Origin: Enterovibrio sp045679545
Lineage (GTDB): Bacteria; Pseudomonadota; Gammaproteobacteria; Enterobacterales; Vibrionaceae
Assembly (NCBI RefSeq): GCF_045679545.1
Contig: NZ_CP166195.1
Span: 806,001 to 870,000 of the forward strand
DNA length: 64,000 bases
Reading direction: 5' to 3'
Shown here: positions 15,430 to 24,554 of the stretch, one piece after another
Position numbering within the stretch: position 1 is the first letter of the stretch
How the letters are laid out: every line of letters begins with the position of its first letter
Notes under the pieces: generated by a model
Databases searched by the model: none
Told to the model about the DNA's origin: nothing
Seen by the model: only the letters and a program-made list of their open reading frames with translations
Made by a program: the position numbers and the translations under genes

Positions 15430-17511
15430 TTAGCTATCCTCGCCTGAATCGATACATTCTTCACAAAGAGGTTTCCCTGACTTTCCTGCAGCAACGAGAG
15501 CCTTAGTTTGCTGAAGTAAAATCAATGGTGCCGCTGATTGTTGTGAAGCTGTTGCCAAGTTCCGAACCGCCTCATCCGGCGCTTTCTCTGCTTCAACCCC
15601 ACCCGGCAACATCGGCATTGCACCACCAAAGCCTGAGCCAGATCCTGCGCTGCCGCCTGAGTTGATATTGATAACGGAGCCGACGATGTGAACGCCGGCG
15701 GGGTCTATTTTGATGAAGTTGCCGCCGACTTTGAGCGTGACTTCGGTATAGGCTTCGAGAATAGATTTATGACCGCTTTTTAGGTGGATCTCTGAGCTTG
15801 CTTCGTTGAGTATTCCCACGCCGGCTTTGATGTGCAGTGAACTGTCGGTCACGATGGTTTTATCACCCTTCACATGCTCTTTGCTTTGCCCGTCGACGGT
15901 TAAATGATCATCGACTTTGATGTGAGAAAACCGTTCATTCTCCACATCCAAGTGCAAGTCGTGCTTGATGTTGTCTTTGCGGTCATTCTCGACCAGCAGG
16001 TTCATGTCCTTTTGGGCATGAACGTAAATCTCTTCGTTGTCCGCTTGGTCTTCAAAGCGAAGCTCATTGAACCCTTCGCCCTGATGGGTTTCGGTTCTCA
16101 GTACCGTGCGGGTTTTGTTGGCTGGCAGCGGGTAGGGCGGCACATTGGTGGCGTGATAAGTGCGTCCTGTGATAATCGGTTGGTCTGGGTCGCCTTCTAA
16201 AAACGACACAATCACTTCATGGCCGATTCTTGGTATCGCCATCATGCCGTATTGCCCGCCAGCCCAGCCTTGCGAGACACGTACCCAACAACTTGAGGCG
16301 TCGTCGCTGTTGCCATATCTGTCCCACGGAAACTGCACTTTCACGCGCCCATGCTCATCACAGAAGATTTCCTCCCCGGCAGGCCCAGTCACAATGGCGA
16401 TTTGTGGGCCATGCACACAGGGTTTGGCTTGTGGCGCGGGGCGCCACGGTCTGTGCGCCGGAATAACTGAAAACGTATTGCGATAGGTGGTCATGCCCTC
16501 GCCACCGTGCTCTTCGAGCGCTTGGGGCTGCGTGCCTTCACACTGCGCCGAGACCACCACCCAATCGCGATTGGTGGTGTCATCAGGGTGGTCGGTTAAA
16601 TCAAACAACATGCCGGCTTGGATTTGCATCACATTGCTCGAGGCGGTCGCGGTAATCGCATCGCTTCTTAGATGCTCTAACCGGTATTGGGTAAACGGTT
16701 TTCCTGCCGCATCACTTTTGTAGCGCCCAGGGAAATCATAATGCTCATAGGTGCCGCGCTGATAAGCCATCTCGGTGCCCGCATGGTCATGCAAAAAGCC
16801 ATAAGCCGGTTTTTTGAAGCTGTAGTCTTTCAGCTGCGCCGACGACGGGCGGGTTTGCGCCGAGAATTGCCAACCTTTGACAAAGGTTGAACTGGCCGTG
16901 CCGCCAACAGTGGCGTTATAAGGCAGTGCTAATGACGAGTGAGAGAGTGTCTGAGTGTCATCCGAAAACAACACGGTATGTTTGTCTTTGCTGTGCAAGA
17001 AGGTATAGAAAATGCCTTCCTCGGCCGCGATGCGCTCTAAGAATTCAAGGTCAGACTCACGATACTGCACACAGTATTCACGGGGCTGCGGGCTGCCAGA
17101 GAGGGCGAACGCATACGCATCAATGCCCATTTCTTGCAGCAAGATACTGATGATTTCAGGGACAGATTGTTGCTGGAAAATACGGCTGTTATGGCGAAGG
17201 GACAAACGCGAAAGGGCAGGGACCATCTCAAGCGCATAACGAGAATGGCTAAAGCCCGTATCACCGCGGGTAAAGCGGCGCACAATGCCATGAAAGCGTT
17301 GGGCTAACTCCCCGTCTTTCCACAACATCAAGGTAACATTGCGGTCAACCACGTCGTTTTCGGAGAGGGCTTCTTTGCGGCTCGCCAGATTGACCTGATA
17401 CACGAACGGCGCAGAAAGGCTATCCGTGCCTGAGAAGTCGACCACCGCAAAGGTGTCGTCGGGTAAGCCTTCAACATGAAGAGTAAATTGCAGACCGCTT
17501 TCCGTAGCCAT
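15430..17511 (-). CDS. vgrG: VgrG spike protein (copy B)
   Basis: 693 residues from the ATG at 17511, chosen as for copy A. The base, OB fold and first DUF2345 repeats are nearly identical to copy A. Visible differences include Y-R-N for Y-H-N, A-D-N for A-D-K and S-K-E for S-K-A. After about residue 565 the tip changes: GVGILNEASSEIHLKSG and a longer tail ending LCEECIDSGEDS. The terminal CEEC motif is retained in both copies, so the adaptor contact may use the divergent part just before it. No fused effector domain is present. Confidence 0.95.
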   Translation of the reverse strand: MATESGLQFTLHVEGLPDDTFAVVDFSGTDSLSAPFVYQVNLASRKEALSENDVVDRNVTLMLWKDGELAQRFHGIVRRFTRGDTGFSHSRYALEMVPALSRLSLRHNSRIFQQQSVPEIISILLQEMGIDAYAFALSGSPQPREYCVQYRESDLEFLERIAAEEGIFYTFLHSKDKHTVLFSDDTQTLSHSSLALPYNATVGGTASSTFVKGWQFSAQTRPSSAQLKDYSFKKPAYGFLHDHAGTEMAYQRGTYEHYDFPGRYKSDAAGKPFTQYRLEHLRSDAITATASSNVMQIQAGMLFDLTDHPDDTTNRDWVVVSAQCEGTQPQALEEHGGEGMTTYRNTFSVIPAHRPWRPAPQAKPCVHGPQIAIVTGPAGEEIFCDEHGRVKVQFPWDRYGNSDDASSCWVRVSQGWAGGQYGMMAIPRIGHEVIVSFLEGDPDQPIITGRTYHATNVPPYPLPANKTRTVLRTETHQGEGFNELRFEDQADNEEIYVHAQKDMNLLVENDRKDNIKHDLHLDVENERFSHIKVDDHLTVDGQSKEHVKGDKTIVTDSSLHIKAGVGILNEASSEIHLKSGHKSILEAYTEVTLKVGGNFIKIDPAGVHIVGSVININSGGSAGSGSGFGGAMPMLPGGVEAEKAPDEAVRNLATASQQSAAPLILLQQTKALVAAGKSGKPLCEECIDSGEDS

Positions 17512-17594
17512 AAACCATCCCAGCATGACCCTGTTTAAACAGCGTCCGTACATCATTCAACATCAGGCCGTCAGGCGTCATTGCTTGACGACAA

Positions 17595-17614
17595 AACCCG
17601 CCCAAGGGCGGGTT
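17595..17614 (-). terminator. Stem-loop in the hcp-vgrG spacer (copy B)
   Basis: Same AACCCGCCC/GGGCGGGTT hairpin as copy A, at the same distance upstream of vgrG. A separate, copy-specific inverted repeat (17626-17672) lies between it and the hcp stop codon. Confidence 0.6.
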
Positions 17615-17688
17615 GGGCACGAGAAGTCACTTTTTCTTATAAGAACCCTGAGGCCTAAAAAGCAAAAGTGACGTCTTGATGTGAAGCC

Positions 17689-18207
17689 TTATGCTTCAAT
17701 CGGCGCACGCCAGTCATCGGCACCTGACGTCCCTGCTACAGTGTGTTCCCAATCAATCTTGCGGTAAGCGACAGACACAGTCACCAGCTGGGTGAACTCT
17801 TTCTTGTTCGCGTCTTGGCAATGGGGCATTTGGCAATCGATATCGATGATGGTGCCGTCAGTGAGGATGGTGGAGAAGAAGTGCTCTTGCTTACCTTCCA
17901 CCGAGGTGCGGTACCATTTGAGTTCAATCTTTGGCAGCATCTCGCCTGATGCGAGTGAGTTGTACATCAGCGGCACGGCTTTGTTCAGCGCCACGGTGAA
18001 CTTGAACGGCTTGTGAACACGTTGGCCAGAAGGCTGACCGCTTTGTGGGTCGGTCGGCACGGTCACGATGTGGTCAAACGCTTGAACCAGCATTTGGTCT
18101 TCGTGGCCTTCCACATAGATGTTACCGACAGAATCCGCGGTGAAAGCACCGGCAGTGATGTTTCCCTGAGTTTTGCCTTCAATAGCGATATAACATGGAG
18201 TTGGCAT
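17689..18207 (-). CDS. hcp: Hcp, T6SS inner tube protein (copy B)
   Basis: 172 residues from the ATG at 18207, identical in protein sequence to copy A, with a few synonymous base changes. It has the same ribosome site and upstream promoter. Identical Hcp from two operons raises dosage and lets either VgrG/cargo set be fired by one machine. Confidence 0.97.
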   Translation of the reverse strand: MPTPCYIAIEGKTQGNITAGAFTADSVGNIYVEGHEDQMLVQAFDHIVTVPTDPQSGQPSGQRVHKPFKFTVALNKAVPLMYNSLASGEMLPKIELKWYRTSVEGKQEHFFSTILTDGTIIDIDCQMPHCQDANKKEFTQLVTVSVAYRKIDWEHTVAGTSGADDWRAPIEA

Positions 18208-18282
18208 TGCGATGTCCTTATTCAATGGTTGCCCGCCAATCATGGCGGACAGAGAAATGAGTGATACAACGCAAGAGATAAC

Positions 18283-18297
18283 GCAAAGGGTGTGCCA
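18283..18297 (-). promoter_or_regulatory. Sigma-54 (RpoN) promoter of operon B
   Basis: TGGCACACCCTTTGC on the minus strand, identical to the operon A element and at the same distance from hcp. Both cargo operons should therefore be fired together. Confidence 0.85.
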
Positions 18298-18347
18298 GCT
18301 CTGAGGTGCAATAAAAACAAGGAGTTAGTGAGTGGCCTCACTCAGGC

Positions 18348-18395
18348 GAGCAAAGAATTGCTTGGATGTCAGGCGAAAAATTGCTCAGCGAGCAA
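18348..18395. promoter_or_regulatory. Palindromic enhancer-like sites, copy B
   Basis: GAGCAA-AGAA-TTGCTT (18348-18363) and TTGCTC-AGC-GAGCAA (18381-18395) are preserved base for base. The flanking sequence between and around them has several substitutions relative to copy A, which suggests selection on the sites. Confidence 0.6.
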
Positions 18396-18491
18396 TATTT
18401 GGCCGGATAGTGTCATCAATTCCGTCACGCCCCGTCATCATTTCTTTCAGCGTATAGACTTAGAGAAGAAAGAGAGACAAGGGAAAGCTCT

Positions 18492-19019
18492 ATGCGCGCT
18501 GACGAACAAAAAAAATATCATACCTTTTTGACTAAACCTGTATTGGCGATGGGGCAAAGCTTGCCGGGTGAAAGTGATTTACGGATAGACGAAACCGCGA
18601 CGCGAGCAAGAGCAGGGCTGCTCAATATTCTCTCTGCGGTGACCATGTTTATACTCGTTGTTCGTCCCGAATGGGACCCCATCATTTATGTTGGACCTTA
18701 TGTCATCTTTGACATGGCAATGGCTGCGATGTTTGGTTTAACGCCACTCAGTCCATCAGGTGTGCTAGGTACCGCCATGACAATGAAGTTTAAGCCAGTT
18801 TGGCGGCCTATAAAGCCTAAACGCTTTGCGTGGATATTAGGTGCATCGATGGGAATAACTTGTTTGGCATTTCGATTATTCGACTTTTCTGATATTTGGC
18901 TTCTCTCTGTCTTGGGTATCTGTTTTTTGTTGACGTGGCTAGAGGCAGTGCTGGGCTTTTGCGTGGGTTGCTGGATGCACAGCAAACTCTTTGGTTGTGA
19001 AGTGTGTCAGTTGGATTGA
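18492..19019 (+). CDS. DUF4395-family inner-membrane protein
   Basis: 175 residues with about four hydrophobic segments (LLNILSAVTMFILVV, YVIFDMAMAAMFGL, FAWILGASMGITCLAF, LLSVLGICFLLTWLEAVLG). It has the family marks KPKRFAW before the third segment and the C-terminal motif LGFCVGCWMHSKLFGCEVC, whose paired cysteines suggest a redox or metal site. DUF4395 proteins often sit beside thioredoxin-like or rhodanese genes, but none is adjacent here. The start ATG has an AGGGAAA site. It reads away from hcp copy B. Confidence 0.8.
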   Translation: MRADEQKKYHTFLTKPVLAMGQSLPGESDLRIDETATRARAGLLNILSAVTMFILVVRPEWDPIIYVGPYVIFDMAMAAMFGLTPLSPSGVLGTAMTMKFKPVWRPIKPKRFAWILGASMGITCLAFRLFDFSDIWLLSVLGICFLLTWLEAVLGFCVGCWMHSKLFGCEVCQLD

Positions 19020-19163
19020 ATAACAAAAATGCGCTGGTTTGTGTCACTGGGGTGCCACTTTGTGTCAGCGTATGTTCCCCCTTTATTTCGCTGGTTTTTT
19101 TCTGATCTGAAATCCGTAAGGGTATACACTGCCCGCTTGTTTACTGAATAAAGCGCTCAAACC

Positions 19164-19379
19164 ATGTTAGAAAAAGAGAATATGCTCAAACTTGCCCGAA
19201 TTAAAATGCCATTTGGCAAATATTCGGGAAGAGTGCTTATCGACTTGCCTGAAGAATACTTGCTGTGGTTTGAAAGGCAGGGGTTTCCCAGCGGTGAACT
19301 TGGTCAGCTGATGGCGCTTTGTCTTACCTTAAAAATTGAAGGGTTAGACGAGATTGTGAGACCGTTAAAGAACATGTAA
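19164..19379 (+). CDS. DUF3820-family small protein
   Basis: 71 residues matching the whole family motif: MPFGKYSGRVLIDLPEEYL, then WFERQGFPSGELGQLMALC, then the helix KIEGLDEIVRPL. The family is widespread in gammaproteobacteria and is labelled a putative quorum-sensing-regulated virulence factor in Pfam, but its biochemical role is unknown. There are two possible starts, ATG at 19164 or six codons later at 19182; the second has the closer purine-rich site (AGAG). It is monocistronic. Confidence 0.85.
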   Translation: MLEKENMLKLARIKMPFGKYSGRVLIDLPEEYLLWFERQGFPSGELGQLMALCLTLKIEGLDEIVRPLKNM

Positions 19380-19480
19380 TCACTAAAAAAAGCCCATCAC
19401 ACCCGCAAGCTTTTGTGCAAATGGTCAGGGCTTATCGTCAATGAATGCTCAATCAGTTTCGGGTCTTCTCCAAGGCTCGA

Positions 19481-21721
19481 CTACGTGAAATTCAGCACCT
19501 GACCTTCGGCTCGTCGACTGACTGATTTATATTCCACCTTTGAAATCACTGTCTGCTCCACGTCTATTAGCTCGATGTATGATCCTTTGTTGGAAAGCGC
19601 AGCGCCACCGCCTCCTGCTCGCACGACAATACGATGATCTCGACCAGGCGCGAGTTTGGTTTTCTCTTGAATCGCGGTAGTGCCTGATTTAGTGCGTATC
19701 TTCCAGCCTGTCACGTCAACCAACCCCGCGGTTTCATTGCGGATTGATACCCATTCATTTTTATCTCCTGAGCCTTGCGGGTTAGGCAGCGCAGAAGCAA
19801 TCACAACATCCCCCTCTTGATACAAAGTGACCTCAGCGTTGGAGTGGGGTGCCAAAAGAGGTTGGTGATTATCTCGACTTTTCAGCACGGGATAAAACGA
19901 TCGTAAATGGAAACCGCGGGATTTGTCCTGACGGGTTTCGCGATAAATTACCAAATCATAGCGCCAGTCGTTAATGGCTGCGCGGCGGTTGGATTCTCCA
20001 TCGAAAAATGCCAGTGCGTCGGCGTCATTGCGGTAGCTTTCGAAGGTCACTAATGTGCCCAGAGCTAGCATGCATTCTGGGCTGATGCCGACAAAAAAGC
20101 CGCCTTTTTCTTTCAGTGCAGACTTATTTCCCACACGCCAGCGCATGGACAGCGTCGCCACATCGGTATTGAGCTGACCTTCAGGGCCATCATAGAAAGA
20201 GCCGAGATAATTCAGGTTAGATTGGCCGCTCATTGCAACTTGCTCGTCCCAAAAGAACTTCACCCAATAATGATATCCACCCACTTCATAGCGAGAGCCT
20301 TCGCGTTTAATTTCCCCAAGGAACACATGCTCAAAGCCCGATGCACCGATAACAGCTTTATCGAAATAATTGGTGTAGAGGCCAAACCAAATGTTACGCA
20401 AGGTGGTTTGAAAGGCGGCCATGTCGGAGAGATCAACGCAGGCTTCTGAACCGAACGTGGTGCTGGAAAAGGGCATGTCGGTGTGGGCTTTTCTCTCAAA
20501 GCCTAATCCGCCAATTTCCGGCGAAGCGGTGATGTATTGATAGACTTCCTCCATCAAGGTCACACCATTACTGCCTGTGGTGGCAAAGCAGGTGTTTAGG
20601 AAGTTGTCGATCTCGATGCGCTCTTGGTTACTGTATTGTTCGCCATCGTGTGCCATTTCGTTGTAGTTATCCAACAGGCGCTTAAAGGCTTCATAGGTAG
20701 GCGACAACATTAGCTTGTCAGTATTCACGTCATCGAAGAGGGCAAATTTGGCGAGGTCTTGTTTTCTGGGGTTACGAAAGCCTTGTTCGTACAAACGAAT
20801 ATCCGCGTTTTCATTCATCCAGCGACCATCTTTCATGCGTGTCACGCTGAATTTGTTTTTATCGCCATCCCAAAGTGCTTGAATGATATCTGTGTAGTCG
20901 CCCCGGGTATTGATGATGTCCGTGGGCGATTCGATGGGGCGCATTTCTGGCGTGTCGATGTCGTTAGAAAGGGTAAAGTTGTTTGGCGAGTAGAACATTG
21001 GGTTGGCTTCGTACAGCTCAGCTTGGAAGTAGAGATCCGTCAGCTCACTGATCTGTGACAGTGAGACCTGATAGCTCTCCAAGTTAAGCGTTTTACGCCC
21101 GTCATGGTCGTCCCAAAATTCGCTCTGTTTCATCAAAAATGCACGGCATTGCAGCTCACCACCACGGGTAAACACGATGACTTTCCAAAAAGCGGAAGGA
21201 ATAAATGTGCCGCGGTAGGGTTGATCATTGATGCTGTTAATCGGGCCAGTAAATACAGACAAGCGATCGCCCAGTTCCTGCTCTTCGAGCAGCCAGTTTT
21301 CGAGCTCCAACCACTCATCTTGATTAAACTTCGCGTGCTGCAAGTTGGCATTGGTGTAGAAGAAGGAGTCTCTATTCGCTTGGCTTGCTTTGGCGCGCTC
21401 ACCCCACGTAATGGCGGCCCGTCGCACCATGTGCCCGCGATCCCACACATTGTTTTTGTAAACGTCAGGCCCTGCTTGATAGGCAAGGTCAACGCGGGGG
21501 TCGAGTTTCCATCGGCTTCGCGCCAAGCTGATCAGGTTCTCACGATCAATGTTATGCGCAGTATAAAACGCCATTTTGGTTTCACGGTTCATCACCAGAG
21601 AAAAATGCTCGTAATGCAGGGGCTCGCCATATTCCCATGCCACCTCTAACAAGCTTTCGCCTAGGCGTGGTAATGAAACGGGAATAGGTAAAAATGCCGT
21701 GTCGAATCCTTGTGCAGCCAT
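19481..21721 (-). CDS. Three-domain nuclease: NUC-type DNase/RNase, EndoU-type endoribonuclease and lamin-tail domain
   Basis: 746 residues; the ATG at 21721 has AGGAG upstream. Domain 1 (about 25-245) is a DNA/RNA non-specific endonuclease of the beta-beta-alpha-metal type: DRGHM with H97, then FYTNANLQHAKFN with the metal Asn near 133, and Glu 139/141. Domain 2 (about 270-615) matches eukaryotic-type EndoU/XendoU: SGFEHVFLGE (H465), GGYHYWVKFFWDEQ (H484), MRWRVGNKSALKEKGGFFVG (a lysine at 533 or 537) and GISPECMLALGT. These are the two His and the Lys of the catalytic triad in the right order. Domain 3 (about 638-735) is a lamin-tail (LTD) beta sandwich (NEWVSIRNETAGLVDVTGWK). No signal peptide or membrane segment is present. 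It is monocistronic, 1.3 kb from the hcp copy B promoter. It could be an exported or T6SS-delivered toxin or a defence nuclease; no immunity gene is obvious next to it. Confidence 0.85.
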   Translation of the reverse strand: MAAQGFDTAFLPIPVSLPRLGESLLEVAWEYGEPLHYEHFSLVMNRETKMAFYTAHNIDRENLISLARSRWKLDPRVDLAYQAGPDVYKNNVWDRGHMVRRAAITWGERAKASQANRDSFFYTNANLQHAKFNQDEWLELENWLLEEQELGDRLSVFTGPINSINDQPYRGTFIPSAFWKVIVFTRGGELQCRAFLMKQSEFWDDHDGRKTLNLESYQVSLSQISELTDLYFQAELYEANPMFYSPNNFTLSNDIDTPEMRPIESPTDIINTRGDYTDIIQALWDGDKNKFSVTRMKDGRWMNENADIRLYEQGFRNPRKQDLAKFALFDDVNTDKLMLSPTYEAFKRLLDNYNEMAHDGEQYSNQERIEIDNFLNTCFATTGSNGVTLMEEVYQYITASPEIGGLGFERKAHTDMPFSSTTFGSEACVDLSDMAAFQTTLRNIWFGLYTNYFDKAVIGASGFEHVFLGEIKREGSRYEVGGYHYWVKFFWDEQVAMSGQSNLNYLGSFYDGPEGQLNTDVATLSMRWRVGNKSALKEKGGFFVGISPECMLALGTLVTFESYRNDADALAFFDGESNRRAAINDWRYDLVIYRETRQDKSRGFHLRSFYPVLKSRDNHQPLLAPHSNAEVTLYQEGDVVIASALPNPQGSGDKNEWVSIRNETAGLVDVTGWKIRTKSGTTAIQEKTKLAPGRDHRIVVRAGGGGAALSNKGSYIELIDVEQTVISKVEYKSVSRRAEGQVLNFT

Positions 21722-22220
21722 TGAGATCTCCTGAGTGTTTAGCCGAAATTCGTGTCTGAATGAAATGTGTACGTTTAGATGTAGTTCGACTTAGAACAAG
21801 GTGCTGCGCAATACGCTATCTCAGCAATGTGTCTGATTTGTTCCAACAAAGTATGATTGATTGCCGCTTAACTAGAAGTGAGACGATCTTTCACGTTTGC
21901 TGTTTTGGGTGGGGAGAAGATCAAGGTCGAGTTGGCAAGCCAGAAACAGGTGATTGGCTGCTAAAGGTGTTAATGCATAAAATGACAACGTAATAAATTG
22001 TTATATGGGTGCTATTGATTACCTTTAACGTGTGCCGTGCATCTTTTGTAAACTTTTTCAAACGTTGTTAGGGGTACGGTTCGGGTTGTCTGTCACTTGG
22101 TAGGATGCAACACACTTATCTCGCGAAATAAAACCCTTAGCGTCGTGAAGCGAATAAGGCGTGAGAGGCGCGCTCACTCCAATAGCATATCGAACAATAC
22201 ATGATGGAGAAAAAGACGGT
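21722..22220. other. Divergent intergenic region, no gene seen
   Basis: About 500 bases between the three-domain nuclease and the divergent epimerase. It must hold both promoters. I see only short spurious frames and no strong hairpin. Its AT content rises around 21980-22060. Confidence 0.5.
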
Positions 22221-23297
22221 ATGAGCGAACAGATGCTGCCACACGTTTCACAAATAAGTGCTGCGATGACCGCACACCATGCGTATGACGATCGTCCTGC
22301 AAATGTGGTTCATCTGCATAACGCAGCCGGAATGACCGCGTCATTTATGGACATTGGCGCAACCTGGCTGAGTTGTAATTTACCCATGAAAGAAGAACGT
22401 CGTGAAGTCTTGCTGCGTTCGCCAGATATGGATGCCCACAAAGTGCAAAAGGCATATCTGGGCGCGATTGTCGGTCGCTTTGCTAACCGTATTAATAACA
22501 GTCGTTTTTTGTTGAGTGGCACGGAATACGTGTTGGCAGCAAATGAAGGGGAAAATACCTTACACGGTGGCGTAAACGGTTTTGACAAACAGCGTTGGGT
22601 GATTAAATCTCAAACGCCACAACAGGTAGTGTTTACGCTTTTTTCTGTAGATGGCGACCAAGGCTTTCCGGGCAACTTAAGTGTCAAAGTGACATATACC
22701 CTAACGAATGATAATTCGGTTGAGATTGGCTACGAGGCGATATGTGATGCGGATTGCCCGATTAACTTAACCAACCATGCCTATTTCAACCTAAATGGCG
22801 AAGAAAGTGGTGCTAAAAGTCTCGATCACTCACTGAAAATGCACGCTAGCCATTATTTACCCACACGAGCTGATTTGATCCCGACGGGCGAGCAGCGCAA
22901 AGTGACAAGCACAGCATTTGATTTCAATGTGGCAAAAACCATACTACGTGACTTCTTGATCGATGATGATCAAGTGATGGCGGGCGGATATGACCATGCG
23001 TTTATGTTGGTACCTGAATATTGTGATGGCAAAGCGGCGGTGGCCACCGTTGTTTCTCCCGATGAAGCGGTCACAATGACAATCATGACCACCAAACCTG
23101 CTATTCAGTTTTACTCGGGTAATTTCCTCCAAAACACCGCAGGTGCGAGCCATATTTACGAAAAATATGAAGGCTTAGCGCTAGAGACACAATACTTGCC
23201 GGACGGGCCGAATCAGCCCCAATGGGGCGCTTTGTCCGGGATTCAACAAGCCAAAGTGCCGTATCAGCACATCACGCGTTATCGTTTTGTGTATTAG
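22221..23297 (+). CDS. galM: Aldose 1-epimerase (mutarotase)
   Basis: 358 residues from the ATG at 22221, preceded by GGAG; an upstream in-frame ATG at 22161 lacks a site and adds a non-family leader. It interconverts alpha and beta anomers of hexoses. Family blocks are clear: GATWLSCNLP, YLGAIVGRFANRINNSRF, NTLHGGVNGFDKQRW, NLTNHAYFNLNGE (catalytic His), GGYDHAFML and EGLALETQYLPDGPN (catalytic Glu). It stands alone rather than in a gal operon, so the substrate may not be galactose specifically. It is convergent with the nucleoside hydrolase gene. Confidence 0.92.
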   Translation: MSEQMLPHVSQISAAMTAHHAYDDRPANVVHLHNAAGMTASFMDIGATWLSCNLPMKEERREVLLRSPDMDAHKVQKAYLGAIVGRFANRINNSRFLLSGTEYVLAANEGENTLHGGVNGFDKQRWVIKSQTPQQVVFTLFSVDGDQGFPGNLSVKVTYTLTNDNSVEIGYEAICDADCPINLTNHAYFNLNGEESGAKSLDHSLKMHASHYLPTRADLIPTGEQRKVTSTAFDFNVAKTILRDFLIDDDQVMAGGYDHAFMLVPEYCDGKAAVATVVSPDEAVTMTIMTTKPAIQFYSGNFLQNTAGASHIYEKYEGLALETQYLPDGPNQPQWGALSGIQQAKVPYQHITRYRFVY

Positions 23298-23381
23298 CGA
23301 ACAGTGGAGGTTGGTGCGCCTTGTTAACGCAGGGGTGAGGAGCACAGCAAGGATTAACAGAGCTGTTGGTAGTAGGCAAAC

Positions 23382-23426
23382 AAACGCCGACAACTAATGT
23401 TGTATTAGCGATCGGCGTTTATTTAG
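23382..23426. terminator. Bidirectional terminator between galM and the nucleoside hydrolase
   Basis: AAACGCCGA and TCGGCGTTT pair over a 21-base loop that itself contains ACAAC/GTTGT. T-rich runs follow in both directions (TTTATTT on plus, TTTGTTTG on minus). Confidence 0.65.
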
Positions 23427-23463
23427 AGAGCGCTGAGCGTAAAAGCTTTTTAAAAGCGCAAAT

Positions 23464-24429
23464 TTAGCGATTACCGTATTGCGCCATCGAATCGAGGTAG
23501 AGATCTAATACGCCTTGGTCGTTGACCGCCACGGCTACTTGTTGCGGCTTTTTGTCTGCCCATTCATCGGTTTTGTGTTGTGTCTGTTTGTACTTTTGCA
23601 GGGTCAGACCTTCGGCCGGGCCGTCGCATACCACTCGGATAGGGCCTTCACGTAGCGTAAACAGCGAAGGGTTTATCACATAAGCAATGGCTGATGGGTC
23701 GTGTACAAAACAGCCATTTACGCCCATGCGAGATTTGTAAAAATCGAGGTAGAAGCGGCTGATATCCCACATGAACTGGCCCACTTCTCCGCACGTATCG
23801 CGAAGTGTGTCGATATAGTCCGTAGAAAAGAAGGTTTCGTGAGTCACGTCCAACCCAATCACGGTGACAGGCCAGCCAGCAGTAAAAACGATGTCTGCGG
23901 CATGTGGGTCGTCGTGAACATTGGCTTCGGCAAATGGGGTGACATTGCCTGTGTGCTCATGCGTACCAAAGGCTCCGCCCATGATCACCACTTCTTTAAC
24001 CAGTGCAGTAATTTCGGGGGCCAGTGTCACCGCGAGAGCAAGGTTGGTCAGTGGGCCGACCGCAACCAGCGTGATTTCGTTTGGCGCCGCTTTCACCGCA
24101 TCAATGATGTATTGATGCGCAGGGCGCGGATCTGCCTGAATATTGGGCTCATCTATCTTTACATCACCAAAGCCATTTTCGCCGTGTACCGCAATACTGG
24201 CACCGACGGGCGGGCGCTTAAGGGGGTTGCTCGCGCCTTTGGCCACGTCGCATTGAAAGCCAAAACGTTGTTTGAGGTAAAGGGCATTGCGGGTACTGGT
24301 TTCAATATCTGCATTGCCAAAGACCGTGGTTAGCGCGACCAACTCAATGTTGGGATTGGCTTCTGCAAACAGTATCGCCATCGCGTCATCAATACCTGGG
24401 TCAGTATCGAGGATGATTTTTGCATTCAT
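23464..24429 (-). CDS. Inosine-uridine-preferring nucleoside hydrolase
   Basis: 321 residues, the normal IUNH length. It splits ribonucleosides to base and ribose for salvage. The Asp-rich calcium site DTDPGIDDAMAI (7-18) is intact. So are VALTTVFGNADIETS, the EVVIMGGAF block with NVTPFAEANVHDDPHAA, and the late FVHDPSAIAY with its Asp ligand. The late region that decides pyrimidine versus purine preference cannot be read safely, so RihA, RihB or RihC is not assigned. It is monocistronic. Confidence 0.92.
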   Translation of the reverse strand: MNAKIILDTDPGIDDAMAILFAEANPNIELVALTTVFGNADIETSTRNALYLKQRFGFQCDVAKGASNPLKRPPVGASIAVHGENGFGDVKIDEPNIQADPRPAHQYIIDAVKAAPNEITLVAVGPLTNLALAVTLAPEITALVKEVVIMGGAFGTHEHTGNVTPFAEANVHDDPHAADIVFTAGWPVTVIGLDVTHETFFSTDYIDTLRDTCGEVGQFMWDISRFYLDFYKSRMGVNGCFVHDPSAIAYVINPSLFTLREGPIRVVCDGPAEGLTLQKYKQTQHKTDEWADKKPQQVAVAVNDQGVLDLYLDSMAQYGNR

Positions 24430-24554
24430 AGTGAATATACCTAGCCTTTTGTTTTTTATTTTAAATGTATTTTGAGGTCATATTGCCAAAGCAAATTCGA
24501 CCTGTTGGCTTTTATTATGAGAAATACCAACAAAGTAACGTGTTGGACCGATTA

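Larger units (their letters stand above)
15856..18405. repeat. Long direct repeat, copy B (promoter-hcp-vgrG base)
   Basis: Partner of 7355-9905, same orientation, about 8.5 kb apart. Recombination between the two would delete the Rhs-side vgrG tail and the DUF6708/VasX/DUF4123 genes between them, or duplicate them, and would create a hybrid carrying the other cargo. Confidence 0.95.
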
